A stretch of 8,194 bases of DNA from Limnochordia bacterium (GTDB taxonomy: Bacteria > Bacillota > Limnochordia > Darwinibacteriales > B1SED10-159), in the NCBI GenBank assembly GCA_007132255.1, contig SLOZ01000304.1, positions 1 through 8,194 of the forward strand, given 5' to 3'. The notes below the pieces were generated by a model. The model saw only the letters and a list, made by a program, of their open reading frames with translations. It did not search any database and was not told the DNA's origin. The position numbers were made by a program, and so were the translations under genes. Numbering within the stretch: the first letter of the stretch is position 1; each line of letters begins with the position of its first letter. Of the stretch, positions 5,573-8,194 are shown piece after piece.

Positions 5573-7276
5573 ATGACAGATAACCAGCAGATGACAGGAG
5601 CTAGCATGCTGTTGCAGGCTTTAGCCAGGGAAAATGTGGATGTTGTGTTTGGCTATCCAGGTGGAGCTATTTTACCGACCTATGATGAAATCTATAAGCA
5701 GGGTATTCGGCATATCCTTGCTCGCCATGAACAAGGGGCGATTCATGCTGCTGAAGGCTATGCTCGCGTATCAGGAAAACCCGGAGTGTGTATTGTCACC
5801 TCGGGACCGGGGGCTACCAATGTGGTCACAGGCCTTGCCGACGCCATGATGGACTCGCTGCCCTTGGTGGTCATTACAGGTCAAGTACCAACCTCGTTAG
5901 TGGGGTCCGATGCCTTTCAGGAGGCAGACATCTTCGGGATCACCATGTCGATTACCAAGCATAACTACCAGGTTAAACGAGTAGAAGACTTACCCCGGAT
6001 TGTGCAATCGGCATTTCATATCGCGACCACAGGCCGGCCCGGCCCGGTGGTCATCGACTTACCCAAGGATGTATCGCTGGCTGCGGGCGAATTCTCGTAT
6101 ACCACCGATGTGCAGCTGTCAGGATATACTCCGCGATTGATCCCTAAGGCGGATCAGGTTGAGAAACTCGTGGAAGCGCTGCAGAAGGCTAGGAAGCCAA
6201 TAATTCTGGCAGGAGCCGGTGTCCTGCATGCCCAAGCCAGTCCGGAGCTCAAGCAGTTCGTTGAGAACAATCAGATCCCCTTGGTCAATACCCTGCTCGG
6301 ATTGGGTAATCTATCCGGCGATCATCCCCTCAATCTCGGGATGGGTGGTATGCACGGAACGTACAGCTCCAACATGGCCCTGCATGAATGTGACTTGCTC
6401 ATCAATATTGGAGCTCGGTTTGATGATCGGCTCACTGGCAACTTGGAGCACTTCGCACCCAACGCAATCGTCGCCCACATTGATATCGACCCGGCAGAAC
6501 TGGGTAAGAATGTGCACGCCCACATCCCGATTCTTGCGGATGCCAAAGAAGTGCTGCGGGCGCTGTTGACGGCTGTTGCGGAACCCGGCAGCTACCAGGA
6601 GTGGGTAGAGCACTGCCAGCAGAACCAGAAGGAGTATCCTCTGTGGTACGATCTTGATGATGCTGTGGTCAAACCGCAAGCGGTCATGGAAGCTCTCTAT
6701 AAGGTGACCAAGGGCGATGCCATTATTACGACGGACGTCGGGCAGCACCAAATGTGGGCGGCCCAGTACTATAAATTCGCGAAGCCGAACTACTGGGTTA
6801 CCTCTGGCGGCTTGGGGACCATGGGCTTTGGTTTTCCAGCGGCCATTGGAGCTCAGTTCGCTGCGCCCAACAAGACCGTGGTTGCGATTACGGGCGACGG
6901 AGGCTTCCAGATGACCCTGCAGGAGTTGGCTCTGCTGAAGGAATATGCTCTGCGGGTTAAGGTCTTGGTGATAAACAACGGTTGTCTAGGAATGGTTCGG
7001 CAGTGGCAGGAACTGTTCTTCGAAGAACGATTTTCTCACTCCTTGATGCCCGTACAGCCGGATTTTGTCAAATTAGCTGAAGCCTATGATGTCAAAGGCA
7101 TTCGTGTCGAGGACCCAACGAAGCTCGAAGCAGCGCTGCAGGAGGCCATGACGTATCCTGGCCCCGTGGTGATGGACATTCGGGTGGCTGCCAGCGAGAA
7201 TGTGTACCCGATGATTGCCCCAGGTAAAGGTCATCATGAAATGGAAGGAGTCACGAGATATGACAAACAAGCCTAG
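5573..7276 (+). CDS. ilvB: Acetolactate synthase, catalytic (large) subunit
   Basis: This enzyme condenses two pyruvates to 2-acetolactate (valine/leucine branch), or pyruvate with 2-oxobutyrate (isoleucine branch), using ThDP, Mg and FAD in the cytoplasm. The ATG at 5573 gives 567 residues, a normal length; GTG 5567 would add two. N-terminal ThDP domain: FGYPGGAILP (26-35) and the catalytic glutamate E53 in RHEQGA. The middle domain carries GSDAFQEADIFGI and the FAD-region ARFDDRLTGN. C-terminal ThDP domain: GDGGF (441-445) to NN (468-469), the Mg/diphosphate motif with its usual spacing. The QEADIFG and RFDDR signatures and the amino acid operon point to the anabolic FAD-type rather than catabolic AlsS. 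It sits directly behind the leucine T-box. The regulatory subunit IlvN does not follow; instead leuC starts inside the ilvB end (17-bp overlap), implying translational coupling. Confidence 0.96.
   Translation: MTDNQQMTGASMLLQALARENVDVVFGYPGGAILPTYDEIYKQGIRHILARHEQGAIHAAEGYARVSGKPGVCIVTSGPGATNVVTGLADAMMDSLPLVVITGQVPTSLVGSDAFQEADIFGITMSITKHNYQVKRVEDLPRIVQSAFHIATTGRPGPVVIDLPKDVSLAAGEFSYTTDVQLSGYTPRLIPKADQVEKLVEALQKARKPIILAGAGVLHAQASPELKQFVENNQIPLVNTLLGLGNLSGDHPLNLGMGGMHGTYSSNMALHECDLLINIGARFDDRLTGNLEHFAPNAIVAHIDIDPAELGKNVHAHIPILADAKEVLRALLTAVAEPGSYQEWVEHCQQNQKEYPLWYDLDDAVVKPQAVMEALYKVTKGDAIITTDVGQHQMWAAQYYKFAKPNYWVTSGGLGTMGFGFPAAIGAQFAAPNKTVVAITGDGGFQMTLQELALLKEYALRVKVLVINNGCLGMVRQWQELFFEERFSHSLMPVQPDFVKLAEAYDVKGIRVEDPTKLEAALQEAMTYPGPVVMDIRVAASENVYPMIAPGKGHHEMEGVTRYDKQA
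7245..7250 (+). promoter_or_regulatory. Ribosome binding site of leuC inside ilvB
   Basis: AAGGAG ends nine bases before the ATG at 7260 and lies within the last codons of ilvB. It fixes the leuC start and the overlap of the two genes. Confidence 0.85.
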
Positions 7277-8194
7277 AACCATTGTTGAGAAGATCTGGGA
7301 TGCCCATACCGTTGTGGCCGAAGAGAACAAACCCCATCTAGTATACATTGACCTGCATTTGGTTCATGAAGTGACCTCACCGCAGGCCTTCGAAGGTCTG
7401 CGCTTGGCCGAACGCGAGGTGCGCCGACCGGCGTTGACCTTTGCCACGATGGATCATAATGTACCCACCGTGGACCGTCTGCATATTCAAGATCCTATTT
7501 CTCGGATTCAAGTGGACACCTTATCCGAAAACTGTCGCCAGTTCGGGATCGAACTAGCAGATTTGGCCAGTCCAGATAACGGTATTGTTCACGTGATCGG
7601 TCCGGAGTTGGGGCTCACCCAGCCAGGGAAAACCATTGTCTGCGGTGATTCGCATACCTCGACCCACGGAGCCTTCGGTGCTCTGGCCTTTGGTATTGGA
7701 ACCAGTGAAGTAGAGCACGTTTTGGCTACCCAATCCCTGTGGCAGATGAAGCCCAAAACCCTGCAGGTGAAGGTGACCGGGAGCCTGAAGCCGGGAATGA
7801 CCGCCAAGGACGTAATTCTGGCCATCATCGCCACCTATGGGGTGAATTTCGGAACGGGTCATGTCATTGAGTTTACTGGTGATACGATTCGTGCCATGAC
7901 CATGGAAGAACGCATGACCATCTGCAATATGTCCATTGAAGCCGGTGCCAAGGCGGGGTTGATCAGTCCGGACGAAACCACCTTTGCCTATCTGGAAGGG
8001 CGGCGAAATGTGCCCGCTGGCGAAGCTTTTTCTGAGGCTGTTGAGGGATGGCGCCAATGGGCAACGGATGACGGAGCTGAGTTCGATCAGAACGTAGAAA
8101 TTAAGGCAGAAGACATTCAACCCCGAGTTACCTGGGGTACGAACCCAGCGCAGGGAATTGGTATCCAAGAGTCCGTTCCTGATCCCGCACAAGC
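7260..8194 (+). CDS. leuC: 3-isopropylmalate dehydratase large subunit (3'-truncated by window edge)
   Basis: LeuC with LeuD forms the [4Fe-4S] isomerase that converts 2-isopropylmalate to 3-isopropylmalate, step two of leucine biosynthesis. The visible 311 codons begin MTNKPRTIVEKIWDAHTV, the usual start of the long (about 466 aa) bacterial LeuC. They continue with HLVHEVTSPQAFEGLR, FATMDHNVPT, VCGDSHTSTHGAFG, GIGTSEVEHVLATQ, GTGHVIEFTGD and NMSIEAGAKAGLISPDETTF, ending in the QPRVTWGTNPAQ region. The cluster-binding cysteines (GSCTN and the later CxxC) lie beyond the right edge, so the active centre cannot be checked. The start ATG has AAGGAG nine bases upstream and overlaps ilvB by 17 bp, so the two are co-transcribed under the same T-box. 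leuD is expected next. Confidence 0.96.
   Translation, partial: MTNKPRTIVEKIWDAHTVVAEENKPHLVYIDLHLVHEVTSPQAFEGLRLAEREVRRPALTFATMDHNVPTVDRLHIQDPISRIQVDTLSENCRQFGIELADLASPDNGIVHVIGPELGLTQPGKTIVCGDSHTSTHGAFGALAFGIGTSEVEHVLATQSLWQMKPKTLQVKVTGSLKPGMTAKDVILAIIATYGVNFGTGHVIEFTGDTIRAMTMEERMTICNMSIEAGAKAGLISPDETTFAYLEGRRNVPAGEAFSEAVEGWRQWATDDGAEFDQNVEIKAEDIQPRVTWGTNPAQGIGIQESVPDPAQ

Noticed and set aside
7554..8192. 212-codon - strand open frame opposite leuC.
   Set aside because: It is a shadow of leuC, which is unmistakable on the + strand through HLVHEVTSPQAF, CGDSHTSTHGAFG and GTSEVEHVLATQ.

Overview
The window looks like chromosomal DNA from a Gram-positive bacterium of the Bacillota (Firmicutes). 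The main evidence is a canonical T-box leader in front of branched-chain amino acid genes, purine-rich ribosome binding sites, short intrinsic terminators, and roughly even GC content. I cannot name the genus from sequence alone. All genes supported here lie on the + strand. I see no insertion sequence, CRISPR array, tRNA, rRNA or integration site.

Left part (1-1470): the 3' four-fifths of a zinc-dependent medium-chain alcohol/polyol dehydrogenase runs in from the left edge and ends at an excellent intrinsic terminator (876-915). A gene-free stretch of about 600 bp follows. Its first half (about 920-1225) can fold into several nested helices and closes with a second intrinsic terminator, so it may encode a structured RNA. 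Its second half (1226-1470) is probably the leader of the next gene.

Middle part (1471-4911): a large (841 aa) metallo-beta-lactamase/beta-CASP protein of the RNase J/CPSF nuclease superfamily comes first. About 390 residues follow its nuclease core, and within them I see a duplicated module of about 100 residues. A stand-alone class I SAM-dependent methyltransferase follows after 183 bp.

Right part (4912-8194): a sigma-A-type promoter (5185-5213) drives a complete T-box riboswitch. It has a Stem I with specifier CUC (leucine), further hairpins, the T-box sequence and antiterminator, and a competing terminator. The riboswitch controls ilvB (acetolactate synthase catalytic subunit) and leuC (3-isopropylmalate dehydratase large subunit). 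leuC overlaps the ilvB end by 17 bp and runs off the right edge. The inferred logic is that uncharged tRNA-Leu stabilises the antiterminator, so acetolactate and leucine-branch enzymes are made when leucine is short. ilvN, ilvC and leuA are not between ilvB and leuC, which is an unusual order.

The strongest candidates for something undescribed are the C-terminal extension of the beta-CASP protein and the structured intergenic region before it. The amino acid operon itself is well understood.
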